Source of the DNA: Holtermannia corniformis
Lineage: Eukaryota > Basidiomycota > Tremellomycetes > Holtermanniales
Direction of reading: 5' to 3'
DNA: 64,000 nt
Assembly: GCA_001599935.1 (NCBI GenBank)
Contig: BCIJ01000002.1
Coordinates: 1,162,035-1,226,034, forward strand
The notes under the pieces are model-generated. The model did not search any database, was not told the origin of the DNA, and was given only the letters and a program-made list of their open reading frames with translations. The position numbers and the translations under genes were made by a program. Below, piece by piece: positions 23,299 through 36,824 of this stretch; within the stretch, counting starts at the first letter, position 1, and each line of letters starts with the position of its first letter.

Positions 23299-24376
23299 TG
23301 CGCCGAAGCGGGACCCGGTGCTGGTTGTGCGGTCCTGGTTGAGTAGTGAGTGGCGACGGCACGGAAATATCCTACAACCGCGGATCACGGCGTTTCACCT
23401 ATGATCCGCGGGCTGCACGCGTTGAGCACAACCCGGTTGCATCTGTGCTCGCGGCCAAGCCGCTATCAACGGGTTATCGATCTCGGAAGACTAGTCTCAA
23501 GTAGTCATATGAGCGGTGTTCAATCACCGAGGTTACGGGTTGTCGTGGATCTGCTGATGGACCAGACCAAGAGGAATTGTACAGGACAAGTGGAAACGAC
23601 AAGGGTAATAATCATTGCTCGATTATATGTTCATAACGATGCACATCGATGTTTGACTGGGATACATCCTGCCGAGTGCAAAGTCAACAACTAGTCCTGC
23701 ATGCACTAGTGGACGCGTCACTTGCTCGACTGGGCAACAAGCGGCTGCAAGCAGCTGCAGTGGACGCCGTCTCGCCGAGCCGAGAGCGTCACTCGCCACC
23801 GAGCGAGACTGCCGCGATGCGCTGTCCAGCCTGCTCGTGCTGACTCGTAGTGCATCCGTCCTCTCGACGCCTAATAGTAGCTGGTCAGCAAGCGATGTAG
23901 CCCACCTGTTCAAACGCGAATACAAAGGCGCTTTGCCTAGGGGCAGCATAGTCACGAACAAGACTGTCTGTGATACGAGGCTTCCACAGCAGGTGACGAC
24001 CACGCCGACTCGCTTCTAGGGATCTTGTGATCAGTGATGCATGCCGACATGGTACATCTGCCTGCCCATGCTGCGTTCCGACGGCGCCACGTTGCGAGAT
24101 GACGGCGAAAGCCGCAACGGTCAGCTTCCGGTGCATTCGGAGCTTTCCACTCGACGGTGACTGTACATGCTCAGGCGAACGGCGACGGCTGCCATCTCAC
24201 GCCAATCGAGAATACTCTGTCCCAACCCCTCGTCTGCTCTCTCATCCCCTTTCAGCTCGTACAAACACGTCAGTGCCTTCGTTGGTCGTGTGCCTTCAGC
24301 TGAGCTTGCTTAGACTGCTACCACCTCACTTGCTGCTGTAAAGCCATCAACAAGAACAGCTTATCAACGCCGCAAC
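23299..24376. promoter_or_regulatory. Divergent intergenic region between RPC34 and the aminopeptidase
   Basis: About 1.1 kb separate two divergent genes. No exon with convincing composition or splice signals is seen. It must contain both promoters. The run before 24377 is pyrimidine-rich with frequent CTCTC and TCACC, typical of a fungal 5' leader. Confidence 0.4.
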
Positions 24377-27300
24377 ATGTGTCTCTGCCATTCTACTGCT
24401 GCAGGTGCCGATCCGATCCCAGGTGGTCCGAGCCCGGCTCAAGCTGGTGGCGAGACGGAACACCGGTTGCCGACGACGGTCAAGCCAACGCACTATGAGC
24501 TCGTGTTCAAGACGGATCTAGACAACAACCTCTTTGCCGGTGAAGGCTATATCCAGTCGGTCGAGTAGTGACAGAGAGGATACGAGCTGATCACGATCCC
24601 AGCTTGGACGTGCTTGAAGACGTCAAGGTCGGTGCACGCCACCACCTCTGCAGATCACTACTGATCACCCCCTAGTCGTTCACATTCAACCTCCACCCGA
24701 GCCTCAAAGTCACTCACGTCGCGCTCTCGGCCGCCTCGCTCAAATCAGAGGCCTTCACCTCGCTCCCGCTATCCGCTCTCGCACTCGATGCAGAGCGAGA
24801 GCGTGCAACGCTCAACGTGCCCGAGACGCTGGCAAAGGGCGCAAACAGCGTCAAGGTCTGGATGCGATGGGAGGCCGAGCTCGGCAACTCGATGCTCGGC
24901 TACTATCGATCAGAAGGGGACGAGGTCGAGGGCGGCGGCAGGCAGGTCTATGCTCTGACCCAGATGGAGCCGACGGCCGCGAGGCGTGCTTTCCCGTATG
25001 TGTCGATAGCTGCTGGGCAGTGCTTGACCTGACGCACCGCAGAGCATGGGACGAGCCGCTGCTCAAGGCCACATTCGACATTTCGCTCATCTCCAAAGAT
25101 GGCCTCACCTCGCTCGTCAGTCTGCACCCTTTCGCATCATAGCCCGTACTGATCTATGCAGTCCAACATGCCTGCCACGTCCGAACGCCCGTGGTCACCC
25201 GCCAAAGCCGACCCCTCAACGGCCGGCAAACAAGGCTACGAGCTCGGCTCGCTCTTGTCGACCCTCACCACCTCGGCCGAGGGCAAGACCAAGACGGAAG
25301 AGTCCGACGGCACCGCCTGGAAGATCACAAAGTTCCAGACGACGCCGCTCGTCTCGACCTACCTCGTCGCGTGGGCGAATGGCGAGTTTAAAAAGCTCGA
25401 GACGACGTTTGAGAGTAAACTGAGTGGCAAGACGATCCCGTTGACCATCTATGGTGCGTTGCTGGGCTGGAGGGGTGAGAGTAAGCTAATGCAATGATAG
25501 CCACGCCCAACTTGATCCACCAGGCGGAATTCGCGCTCGACGTCAAGAAAAAGGCTTTGCCGGTCTACGAAGAGATCTTTGACGGTACGTCGGACCCTTC
25601 TCACACACGCGGCTGAGCGACTTGACAGTCGCGTTCCCGCTTCCAAAGCTCGACACCCTCGTCGCACACGATTTCGACGCAGGCGCCATGGAGGTCCGTT
25701 TCGCTCTTTCTCCCTGACAGTGCTCGGTCTGACCGCACCGCACAGAACTGGGGTCTCATTACCGGTCGGACGTCTGTCTTTCTATTCGACCCGGCAAAGT
25801 CATCGTTGGCTGCAAAGAAGCGGGTCGCGACCGTGCAGAGCCACGAGGGTGCGTGCTGGCAGGGGTTGAGGCGGAGCTGATGGTGGTTCAGTGGCTCACA
25901 TGTGGTTCGGTAACGTTGTCACCATGGCTTGTGAGTGCCTTTTCAAGCTGGGTTCAATGCTGATCAACCGCAGGGTGGGATAACCTCTGGTCAGCCGCAC
26001 CGTTGCAAATGCGGGTTACACTGACCTGTACAGGCTGAACGAGTCATTCGCCACCCTCAGTGCGCTGTCGAGTCCCAGTTCACATGAACAATCAATACTG
26101 ACATACCACAGTGGGCGAGGTCATCGTTCCCGACCGCGTCTTCCCAGAGTGGAAGGTCCGCGCAGAGTTCCTGACGACGCATCTGAGCTCTGCGCTCGCG
26201 CTCGACAGTCAGCGCTCTTCGCACCCTATCGAGGTCCGTCTACGTTTACGCTACCCGCCTGCCGCGCAAATGCTGATGATCCCCACAGGTCGACTGCCCC
26301 GACGCCAATCAGATCAACCAAATCTTCGACTCGATCAGCTACTCTAAGGGTGGTTCAGTCCTCCGCATGCTCGCCAGCGTCGTCGGTGAGCAAACGTTCC
26401 TCAAGGGCGTTTCCATCTACCTCAAGAAACGCCTGTTCGGTAACTCTGTCACCAAGGATCTCTGGGATGGTATCTCCGAGGCATCGGGTCTAGACGTGGC
26501 GTCCATCATGAAGAACTGGACGTTGAAGGTGTGTTGCGCGCCGCCTGTGGCATAGGTCAATGCTGATGATGGGTAGATTGGGTTCCCAGTCATTACGGTC
26601 AAAGAGGCCGATGGTAAAGTGACCGTGACGCAGAACCGCTTCTTGGCGACGGGCGACGTCAAGCCTGAAGAGGACGAGACGCTCTGGTGAGCTCGTTCAG
26701 TGATGGGATGGGAGCACTGGCTGATGGCATAGGTATGTTCCGCTCGAGATCAAGACGGTCGACGAGGACGGCAAGGCGACAGTCGACCACAAGGCTGTCC
26801 TGTCGGATCGCGAGATGACGTACGACCTCAAGGGTGTCAAGTCGTTCAAGCTCAACGCCGAGACGGTCGGTGTCTGTGAGTGTTGACGGTCATGTCGCCG
26901 TGGCCCGAGCTGATGTCGCTCAGACCGCGTCGCGTACTCTCCCGAGCGCCTCGCCATCCTCGGCGAGGAGGCTGCCAAGGGCTACTACTCGACGGAAGAT
27001 CGCGTCGGTCTTGTCTCGGACGCGTTCACGCTCGCTCGTGCCGGGTCCGGCAAGACTTCTGGCGGGCTCAACCTGATCAGCAAGCTCGGCAACGAGCAAG
27101 AGTACCTCGTCTGGTCTACGATCGGAACTGGGATCGGCAAGATTGCCGCCGTCTGGTGGGAGCAGCCGGACGAGGTGCGCGACGCGCTCGACAAGCTTCG
27201 GATCGAGCTGTTCAAGCCGATCGTGCAGCGTATGGGCTACGAGCACCAAGACGGTGACGAGCCGTCGATCAAGGAGCTGCGCGAGTTGGCCGTTTCGACG

Positions 27301-28293
27301 GCTGCTGCGGCCAAGGACGCCGAGTGAGTCGAGCGCGCGGGTGGTTGGACGTGAGCTGATAGATGGTAGCGTCTTGGCCGAGCTCAAGCGCCGCTTTGCG
27401 CCATTCTTGGCGAGCGGCGATGACTCGCAGATCCCACCTGATCTTCAGCGTGAGTTCCTACTGAAGGCTCTGAGCTGTTCACTGACGATCTATACAGGCT
27501 CGATCTACACGAATGTTTGTGAAACTCTGACACGCGGACTATGACTGACGCCTGCAGGCTGTGCGCCACGGTGGTGATGAAGAGTACAACAAGATCCGGG
27601 CCGTGTACGACAAACCGCCCAACCCGTCGACCCGGATCGACGCCATGTTTGCCCTGTGCGCCACGCAGGATGACAAGGTAGGTTGGCGTCCTCGAAGTAC
27701 GGCGGGGCACTGACGGTGCGCAGAACCAGAAAAAGACGTTTAACATGATTGCCGATGGTTCGGTCAAGGAGCAGGATGTTTTCTACTTCTTTGTGCGTGT
27801 GCGGTGATGCGGTGGATGGGGCTGACGCGCGGGTGCCTAGGCCGGTTTGGCGGGGAACAGGCTCACGCGTCGCAAGATGGCGACGTACTTCAAGGACGAG
27901 TATGACGCTGTGCGTTGTCTTGCAATTTGGTATCCTTGGCAGATGCTGATCATGAGCAGCTCGCCAAGCGGTTCAACGACAACTTTGGCTTCAACCACCG
28001 TACGTCTCCATCTCTGATCTCAGACCCACGCCACGCTGACGCCACCCAGTCGTCAAGTACTCGTTCAACAGCCTCACGACCAAGCACGACCTCGAAGAGA
28101 CACGCGCATTCTTCGCAGACAAGGACACGAAAAAGTTCAAGTCGGCTCTGGCGCAGACGCTGGATGCGATCGACGCGAGCGCGAGCTGGCTCGAGCGCGA
28201 CCAGAAGGATGTTGAGCAGGTTGGTGGTGGTGGCGACTGATGCGTGTGTGGTGCTGACTCGAGCAGTGGCTCAAGGAGAACAAGTACCTTTGA
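24377..28293 (+). CDS. M1-family zinc aminopeptidase (Ape2/Aap1-like)
   Basis: Cytosolic zinc metallopeptidase removing N-terminal residues from peptides. Many short introns interrupt it. The spliced protein begins MCLCHSTAAGADP, then EHRLPTTVKPTHYELVFKTD, the usual M1 beginning. Landmarks follow in order: YALTQMEPTAARRAFPAWDE, the GAMEN exopeptidase motif (AGAMENWGLI, split by an intron) and the zinc site HEVAHMWFG, split by an intron inside the Val codon. Then come WWDNLWLNESFATLMGE, built from three exons, and YSKGGSVLRML. The C-terminal ERAP1-like helical domain ends KYL before TGA 28291-28293. All catalytic residues are present: two His and Glu of HExxH, the distal Glu of NES, and Tyr of the SYSKGG region. 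Length is near 900 residues, normal for the family. Confidence 0.95.
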
Positions 28294-30577
28294 TCGCGTA
28301 GGGAAAGAAGTCATGCATAGTCGTTTTGCGCCGTGTTCAGGCACGTGGCGTCGTGTTGGTTTGCACGCCCACACTCGAGTCACGATGCTCTGCTGTGTGA
28401 CAGAACAAGGCAGTCTGGTCGCGACGATACTCATCTTATTCACACTACAGACACGCTGATGACAATAGCTGCCCCAGACCGCGCGACACCCGACTGACGG
28501 TGCAAACTGATCGGCGGCTGACCCTGCGCGGCGCGATCTCTCACTGACGCGCTCACCGCTCACCGTTGTCCGCGCACGCATCTCGCGCACGGTGCGGTGC
28601 AGTCGTGCTGACATCTCAAACAGGGCGCAGGCTAGTCGTCTGCGCACACACGAGATGAACTCTCAGCGGCAGCACGGCACAGGCTAACCCCTTGGCGTGT
28701 ACTGTGTGTCGATCATGGTGGCCCCTGATCCGCCCGGTGTCGGCGCGGTGCGCGGTGCGATGCCCAGCAGAGGCAACACGGCGCGAGAGAACGTCACCTG
28801 CGTGGGCTCGCGCGACGACGGCGACTACAGCCAACGACGAGTGCAAACGCATTCTCAGTCGTCCAACTCGGTTATCGAAAGGAGACCGCGGAGGATTTCA
28901 GCAAAGGCAGCGTTCGAGCAGACACCCTTTGGCGTGCGCAAAGGCATCCTTGGACGCACGTCTCGCATCAAGAAGACGTCAAAGGCGTTCCCGCCGTCAA
29001 AGGCAACGGGCGATCAGCACCGTGTGGGGTGAGTCTGCCATCTTGTCGAGCATGCATTGGCTGGCTGGGTCTTGTCCGCCGACACACTGGCTTGTGTATA
29101 CCCTCTCCGTCAACAACTCTGCTTTGCATTCCCGGTGGCGAGGTCCCGACGCGACAGAAGTTTCGAGGCCGACAAAAGCTTCCTTGTCCGTTGCCGCCGG
29201 GAGGGGAAGGATCGGCGCCGGTGACTGCGGACGCGTCCAGTGTCTTGCGTGTCTTGGGTCGGCGATCTGTCACAGCCGCGCTGTGAGAAGCCACCCGACA
29301 GCGAGGATCTCTGTGGACGGCCATGTGTCTGCGGGCCACCACTGTTGACGCGTAGTGTCGTGCTGCGGTCCAGAATGATCATGTCCTTCCTTGACTGACG
29401 CGTCGGGCTTCTGATGCCAGCCTCAACAGTCTTCAGGCTGGCGCTACAGGTAGAAATGTCGCCTGGACGATCTGCGAGCGCCGTACTGCCTTGACCTAGA
29501 CACCCTCCCAGCAAGCGACCGTTGATCGGCGACCACAACCTGCCGCCGATCACTCTGCTTTGCCGCGTCTTGCCTCTGCAACGCGAGCGAGGAAGGATGG
29601 CAACCACGGAAACACGGCCTGCAACGATCAGCAGTGACCGCTGTCCGTGCTGTGTATCAAAGCAACAACATGCGCGTGCAACCTCTATCTGCGCGTCGAC
29701 GCTGGAGCTGAGGAAAGGACAGGTCTGCAGACGTTCTACAGGGGCCTTTGTTGACATGGCCGCTCGGGCTGATATAGTCTCGGCGGTGCGCTGGCGTGCG
29801 TCGACGGCTGCTACCATCACCATCACTAGACTGTCGTTGCAGACGTTGACGCAGCAGACTGCAGCTCTCACTACATTTCCTACTCCGGATCAGTATCCTT
29901 TACGAGCTCGCCTTGGAGCTTGCAACCCAGCTGGTACGAGCTCTCACGCCAGCGCCGAGTGATCTTCGTCGCAGCGACGGGATCGAGACCAAGCGGTGAG
30001 TGTGGCCCGTGATCGGATGCGTCGCCGCGCCGCCCCTTTGCATTCCTTTCACCCACATGCCTTTCTCTCAAAGCGAGGCGACCGCCCGGGAACGTCGAAA
30101 GCGCTGACGAGGCTCCCGGTCCCAGGTAGCCTGTGACGATCACGCGGATCGCAATCATCGGCGAAAGGACGATCCGTCAATCCGGATTCGTTGGGCGTCA
30201 AGCGCAACGGCTGCGCCATCACGGAGACGCTTCCTTTCATTCGTCGCGAGGTGGGTTTCGGGCTAGCCACTGGGCTCTCGTGCGCCGCCTGTACGCCTCG
30301 GAATGGGTGGTGCGGCGGTGCTCGGGTCTCGGGTGGGGTTGGAGGACCACGCTGACGATTTTCGTTCAGTACGCTCGCCTTACTTATACCTCGCCCTGCG
30401 TCCTTTCCACCTGCGCCCCCTCCTCGCGCCCTTTGACTGGCGCTCGACGATACTGTTGCTCGACAGCTGTCTAGCTTTCTCGACCGACTGCCTACTTGCT
30501 CGCATTGCACTTTCCTTTCTTTACATCACTCAGCGGCCCGCCACTGGTGCGCTTGATAAAGGAGCCCGACCTACACC
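28294..30577. other. 2.3 kb upstream region of the low-complexity gene
   Basis: Between the aminopeptidase and the gene starting at 30578. One 105-codon frame (28715-29032) looks coding-like and is listed separately. The remainder, including the last 200 bp rich in CTTT and CTCGC, fits a long promoter and 5' leader, as is common for fungal regulatory genes. No tRNA or repeat is seen. Confidence 0.4.
28715..29032 (+). CDS. Possible small basic protein, function unknown
   Basis: An ATG-initiated frame of 105 codons without introns. It has mostly G/C third positions and a Lys/Arg/Ser-rich protein with EQTPFGVRKGILGRTSRIKK near its end. I do not recognise a family. It lies alone in a 2.3 kb gap on the same strand as the gene at 30578, so it could instead be an upstream open frame in that gene's leader or a chance frame. 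The opposite strand also carries open frames, which weakens the case. Confidence 0.3.
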   Translation: MVAPDPPGVGAVRGAMPSRGNTARENVTCVGSRDDGDYSQRRVQTHSQSSNSVIERRPRRISAKAAFEQTPFGVRKGILGRTSRIKKTSKAFPPSKATGDQHRVG

Positions 30578-33076
30578 ATGGCTTCCCTCCACCCGTCTGC
30601 GTACTCGTCAGAGCCGCACAGCCAGTCGCACCACGACTCGCCAGCGAGCTCGCCCAATAACCCCTATCCTCAACCGTACGGTCACGAAGCGCACCACCAG
30701 CACCAGGTGCAAGCGCCGTACCCAGTTTACAACTTTTCACCCGCACCGCCCGTCAACGCCTACACCCATCGACCGCAGTTTGAGCAGCAGCACCAGGCGT
30801 CAACGCCGCTGATCCCGCTCACATTCAAGGCCGCGCCGCACATTCAGCTGCCACAACCTCACCCGCAGCTCAACCTCCAGTTCCCGGCGCACAACTACAA
30901 CTTCAACTACCAGCAGACGCGCTACCACCAGCTCGGCTCGGCGACGGAATACGCGCCGTCTCACCTGCCGTACAATTACCACGGCGCCATGGGAAACCGA
31001 GCGCTGCATTCGCCCATGCCACAGAGTGCGCCCCCGGGCCAAGTGGGACAGATGCACTCTGCCCGTCTCAGCGCTGGCTCGCGCCACTCGGACTCGCCTA
31101 CCGATGGACACGGCGGTCAAGTCGGCTCCATGTCGGCAGGTGCAGCTGCGCCGCCTTCATATCTGCCCTCGCCGAGCGTCAACGGCAACGTGCAGACGCC
31201 AAGCGACGGGCAAAGCCACATCAACACGTCGCTCCTGCAGCCGTCACCGCAGCCGCACAGTGCGCATTTCCTCTCGCCCCACTACTCGACGTACTCGGTC
31301 CCGTCTAGCAACGAGCAGGACTTGCGCAAGGTCTCCGACTCGCTTCGATCACCTAGCGGCATGCACGCGCCGCATGCGTACGTGCCGTCGAGCAACATCC
31401 GCGGCGACTACAGTTTCGCGCCGGTACCCGAGGAGTCGGTTCCAAGCAGCGAGTACGAAAAGGAGCGCATGGCCAACATCATGAAAAATCACGAGCTGTT
31501 CGACAGCCTCGGCCTTGGCATGGGCAAGCCGGTGAGTGGCTCGTCACAGCACAGCACACGCTCATGCAGCCAGCCTCTCGACACGCCGCGCAAGACCTCG
31601 TCCCGCGCACCGAGCATGGCTCCGCGCCACCGCAACTTTTCAACGCCGAGAAAGCATTCGGTGCAAAGTAAGCGTGAACTTTTTTCGTCTGGGCCAGGTC
31701 GGTCGCGTTGCGTCTTCCTGCTCGTACTTCGGATCTGACGACGCTCAGTGCGCTCGTCCCCTCGCATCGCCTCGCAATCGCGCCACGTCTCGTACGCCGA
31801 CCTCGACGGTCAGCAAGGTCCGTACGATGACGGCAACAGTGTGTCGGACGAATACGACGATCGCGAGCCCTCGTATGAAGACGACGAGGAAGCCGAGTTC
31901 CGTCCGGCCAAGCGAGTAAAGGGTGGTCGACGTGTGTCGAGGGCAGTGTCCGGCACGACGCAGGTGTGTCCACATGAGAGCGCACACGAGCGCGCGCTGA
32001 CCACTTTAGCGCCGAAACAATGGGCCCAAACCGACACTGTATAGCCTCACGCAAACTCACCCAGAGGTCCGGACAGAATACCCGCTCTTCTACTATGCGC
32101 TCCTGTCCGACTTGACTGTCAACCCCGACGCGGTCCCGCTCATTGGCTCGATCCCACCTTCGAGCACGCCGGTCGAGAAAGCGAGCTACCTCCGTGCCTA
32201 CTTTCACCGCGTGCGTCGCCTACTCGCACAGCTCGACGCCTTCACCAGCCGGTGCGAGCGCAAGTACGAAGGACCTGGTCAGCGCTGGCCCGAGCTCGAC
32301 TACTTTACGCGCACGGCGATCCGCGATGTCCGACGCAAGGCGGTCGAGCGCAGCGAAAACTACAAGTACACGCGGCGTGACTTGCTCAACAAGTGAGTGC
32401 CACGCTGGTGTTCCGAAAGGAGCTGACCCGAAACAGGGCGATCGGCAAGAACAAGTGGGAGCCGATTGAGGACGGCCTGCTCGAGTGGCGCGTTGGCATG
32501 GGCAACAAGGACCCAGCGAGCGACTTGCAAGGGATCGAGCTCATCCCTCCGTCACCTCCACCGGGCTACCAGGCATACCCTATGCCGAGCCACGAAGGTG
32601 GTGGTTCAGCGTCGCCCGAAGCGTATCACGAGCGCATTATCCGTCCTCTCCCCAGCCACGGCCATCCCCGGATGCCCTCTGCGTCTCGCAGCGTCAGCAT
32701 CACCATGAGCCCGCCTGATGGCGCCAATGGATACGCTGGCCAGTACTCGTACACGCACCACCAGCCGATGCCCCGCCTCGCGCCCAACTACGACATGTCG
32801 TCGCAGCCGACACCGCTGCCAATGTACAGCGGGCCGATGACCAATGACATGAGCTTGCAGATGCAAGTCCCCTCATCGGCCATCACCCTGACCCCGGACC
32901 ACTCGGTGTGGGAGGGCGCGCCTCCAGCCGGCAACGACACGCTATCGCGCGGGGTCAAGAGGGAACGCTCATCATCGGGTGAAGAGGAGATGAGTGAGAA
33001 GCATGGCAGCGTTACGGGTGACCAGGGCTTGGGCTCGACCGAGTGGAGCCAAGAGCTCGAGTTTGGGACGGCTTAG
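30578..33076 (+). CDS. Large low-complexity protein with one conserved-looking core, function unknown
   Basis: Not recognised. Exon 1 starts MASLHPSAYSSEPHSQS and is very rich in His, Gln, Pro, Ser and Tyr, resembling fungal transcription co-regulators. A splice at 31668 joins HSVQ to MRSSPRIASQSRHVSYADLD, followed by an acidic stretch and a basic RPAKRVKGGRRVSR that could be a nuclear localisation signal. The next exon contains a compact, ordered segment: RTEYPLFYYALLSDL, ASYLRAYFHRVRRLLAQLD and FTRTAIRDVRRKAVERSE. After one intron comes AIGKNKWEPIEDGLLEWRVG. The tail is again Pro/Ser/Met-rich and ends LEFGTA before TAG 33074. A nuclear regulatory role is inference only. It ends 51 bp from the convergent transcription-factor gene. 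Confidence 0.8.
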
Positions 33077-33127
33077 GGAACGTGTATAATAGAGTGGAAG
33101 TTTTGTGACATCTATGGCACCCATCTA

Positions 33128-36100
33128 CTACTCGCTCGCAGCGTTCATCCTCACGCTCGCCGTCGTGGCACCCTCTGTCCACTCCCAGTTCCCAGTAAAG
33201 CTATCGAAATTCAACAAGTCGTCTGCGTTCAGCACCTCGAGGCTCGCGTCGCTTTGCATGAACCCCCCGAAACCACCGTCGAGACCTTCGGACCCGGGAA
33301 CAGACTGCGGGCTTTCGGTGACGATGCGCGCAGCAGGTTTAACAAAGCCGCGCCTGGCATCGAGCACGCCGCCGATGGCTTGAGGGTTCATTGCAGCCAG
33401 TCGCGTAAACTGCATGTCGGGGTGGTGTTTCGCATGGTCGAACTCGGGATCGGGATCGCGCTTTGCGATCTGAGCGAGGATCGAGCCGGGCGTGTAGAGC
33501 GGCTGGTTGGGGCATTGCAGATTGCTGAGAAGCTTGCGATCGCTCAACGCGCCCGCCTCGCAGGCTTCGAGCATGGACGAAAGCATGCTTGCGTGCCGGA
33601 CGCCCATGGCAAAGCTGGGCATGTCAGGATGCACAGTCAGAATGCGGATAGACTCACTTGCGCCCATACTGCTGAAACACGAGACGGAACACTTCAATCT
33701 CACTTCGCAGCACGGCGCACGCTGCGACATCGTTGGTTGCGAGCGATCGTTGCAGGAAGAGCAGTAGAGTGCGGGCGGCTGTGAAGAATGTGCTGTGGTC
33801 GTCAGCAGAGCGCTTGGATCGCTTCGCGGAGCTCACAACGCGAAAACGGGCTGCGGATCATTAGCATACGTCCTTTCGACACACGCAGACTCACATGTAG
33901 CATCGCCGACCAGTCAAGACTACTGCCCGTCAAGAGGTAGACAAAGCTCAAGATTGTGCGCGAAGCCGTCAGGATGCGCTTGGCACTCATGTCACTTGGG
34001 TCTGCCAGATTTGCAAATGGCTCATGGAGCAGGATCGCGCAGCAGTGAGGGAGGATATGCACGCCCTGCGATGTGTGTCAGTTATCGCGCGGTAGCGAAC
34101 ACAGGTTACGCACAAAGAGGTCGGCATCGATCAGCTTGCCGCCTTTGAACGTCTGTGGAGCCAGTGGATCGCGCATATGCGCCGGGATGCTCATTCTGAG
34201 AGGAGCGTCAGACTCATCACCGAGAGGCGGGAGAGCGACTCACAGGAAGCACTGAATGGCCGTGTCGAGCGCTCTGAATTCAGGTGTATCGGTTCCGTTC
34301 ATCTCGCGCTGTTCAGGCGAGAGGTTACGCCACTGTCGGGTGAAGCGCGTACAGCGCCCGACAAGGACAAGCGCTGACAAATATTAGCGCTTAGGTCGAC
34401 TCTAGAGAGAAACGACGAACCTTTCACATGCAAAACGTAGGGATCCGGCACAGGGTGGCTATACAATGTTGAGCCCGAGGTCGGTTAGTCAATCATAGCC
34501 GACGTACTATGTGAATATGTCTGGCGAGCGGTGGGTTTGCGGATTCAATGGCGCCTCCTATCGACGATTCAGCGGACGTTCCCGCCACCACGGCCAGAAC
34601 TCACGCCCGACTCAAAGTCCCTCTGCGCAGCCGGCAGCCTTGCCGTCTGAACTCATCAGTTTACATCGCACCAAAGCAAGCTAGACTCACCACTTCATCC
34701 ATCGCAAGCGCGCCTGCCCAGCCCGACGTCGCACTTGTCATCTCGACCATCATGACGGTCGTCCAGAACACTGCTGATCGCTCTTCACGCTCAGTGGCGC
34801 TTAGAGGTGCCGAGAGGATTGAGCGCTTGAAAGGGATCAGGGATGGGTGTTGCTCGTTTGCGGAATCGAGATTGAGCCCGAGCGGAATGATCATGCGGGC
34901 GACCATGCCGGAGATTCTGGGTTTGTCAGCGCGGTACGGCGGAGGTGGACAGGTTGAGACCATGCATGTTGACGACGAGAGTCAGAGGTGCGAAGGGTGG
35001 CTCAAGCAGAGCGATGTGTTGGGACACATCGCATGAAGCGCTGCAAGTGGCACTGACGAACCTCTCGAAGGTAAGAGGGCGCCAGTGCATACGGTCCAAA
35101 GGGCCGCAAGATAGATTGCAACCCAGATGCGCGCCCTAACCCAAGCCTGAGCCCAAAGTCGAACCGGCAGACTGCACCCATCCATATGCGTGCAGATAAC
35201 AGTCCAGAGCAAGCACGACGAGAGAGTACTCACGCCCAGCCGTCCACCCAGCGCGCATGCTGGTGATAGTACCCTCCCAAGATCATCTATCGCCAATCAG
35301 CCACCAATGCAATCAACAATCCCCCAGACGGACGGACCGCCGCTCTACAAGCCTCGAAAAGTGCCTTGCCGCCTCGGCCACTCGCGAGGTAGATTTCCTC
35401 TTTCGCGTACACGGCATGGCGTTCCCCGAAATCGTGTTGGAGTGCCGTTTCGTATCCTCTGTTTGTGCGTGCGCGGACGAAATGCTCGGGCGTGTCACCG
35501 ACGCGCGCCATGAGTTCTTCGACGGGCAGGGTCGTGACTGCGGCCGTGTAGCGTGCTGTGACGGCACAGATGGCGTGCAGGGTTTCGGGTGGAGGATAGT
35601 TTGAATGCGTGGGTGGGAGCGTTAGACGCGCTAGGAAGGTTGAGCGGTGGAACAGTCTCGGGAGGGTTGGGACGCGATCGAAGAATGTTTGGACCATGTG
35701 TTCGAGCAGTTGGGGGGTTGGAAGGTTGGGCGGGTAGCCGTGGTAGAAGACCTGCATTAGCGGTGTTGGGTTCGGCCCGATACTGCTGTCGAGGGGGACG
35801 CCGGGTGGGAGCACGTCGGTGAGGTTGAGGTTGTTGGGAGACGGGGCGACGGAGCTTGCGCTGCCGGCGGTGGCGTTCTGTGGGCTGTGAGCGGTCGAGC
35901 TGCGCGAGGTCGTGGTGGCTGTTGCTGGGTTGAAGAACGTCGCGTCTCCTGCTGAGGAGGTTGGTGCAGGCGCAGGGGGCGGTAACGTCGTGAGGGTTGG
36001 TGAGGAGCCGGCGCTGGCATTGGTGCTCATCAGGCGGCTGCCCGGGCCAGGACCCCATTCCCATTCACCAGAATACGGGATGGGGTTGGTCGCCACTGGC

Positions 36101-36824
36101 TGCGTTTGAGACAGACAGGTCGGTGAGAGCGTCGTCGGTCGCTCGGTGATTTGCGACTTGGTCGAGTGCAGTGTCTGGGCGCGGAGTAGCGTCTCGAGCT
36201 CAGCTACGAGGGTGTTAGCGATCCCTGTACGATGTGCTATGCCACACCGCTGCGCTGCTAGCACGGGGGTGCCGATTGCACACTGAAGCATTGAGAAGGC
36301 TATTCTTGGCAATCGCCCGTGCTGCGCTAGATCAAAGGACGCAACAAGGCGAACAGGATCCCGAAGGCCGTGCGCAGCACATGGCGCTTAGTAGTGTGAT
36401 CGTAGAGCGCGATCCGTTATCGTACACGAGATGACTCACCAATCTTTGCCTCGAGCTGCTTGACCCTGTCCTGCTCCCCTGACGTCGACGTCGACGTCCT
36501 CGAAGCCAAAGCGACCTCGTCACTCTGCCTGCGCTTCTTACTGACCGGTGCGGTCGCTGTCGCCGTTGCTGCAGAGTGCGACGGCTGGCCGTGACCCTGC
36601 GCGCCGTCTTCGGCCTCGTAAAAGCACTGAACGCCTTTTGCGTCTCGTTCCTCGTCTGGTTGAGTCCGCTTCAAGAACTGGTGGGAGCGCACACAGGCCG
36701 CGCAGTGCGGTCTCGCCGCATCGCACTTGATCCTACGACGGCGGCAGGGTAGACAGGCCTGGTTGCGCCGGAGCTGGGTCGGGACGGGCGGCGGCCGAGG
36801 CTGAGCGTCGTCTTGGTCGTTCAT
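33128..36824 (-). CDS. Zn2Cys6 fungal-specific transcription factor
   Basis: DNA-binding regulator. Exon 1 (about 36430-36824) begins MNDQDDAQPRPPPVPTQLRR. It has the binuclear zinc cluster ACLPCRRRRIKCDAARPHCA with ACVRS and a final VQCFYE, giving six cysteines; the spacing before the last Cys is long, with an extra charged loop. After a Thr/Ser/Ala linker comes the fungal-specific regulatory domain: QVFYHGYPPNLPTPQLLEHM, FFDRVPTLPRLFHRSTFLAR, LHAICAVTARYTA, ISGMVARMIIPLGLN and RSAVFWTTVMMVEMTSATSG. The final exon ends NAASE before TAG at 33128. Targets are unknown. Confidence 0.9.

Noticed and set aside
29110..29871. 253-codon open frame on the minus strand
   Set aside because: It is rich in Arg, Ser and Cys with no domain, no splice signals and coding-like frames opposite. 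It looks like a chance frame in GC-rich DNA.
31531..31570. GTGAGTGG...CATGCAG as an intron in the gene starting at 30578
   Set aside because: The segment is 38 nt without a branch site, and removing it shifts the frame away from the plausible RKTSSRAPSMAPRHRNFSTP sequence.
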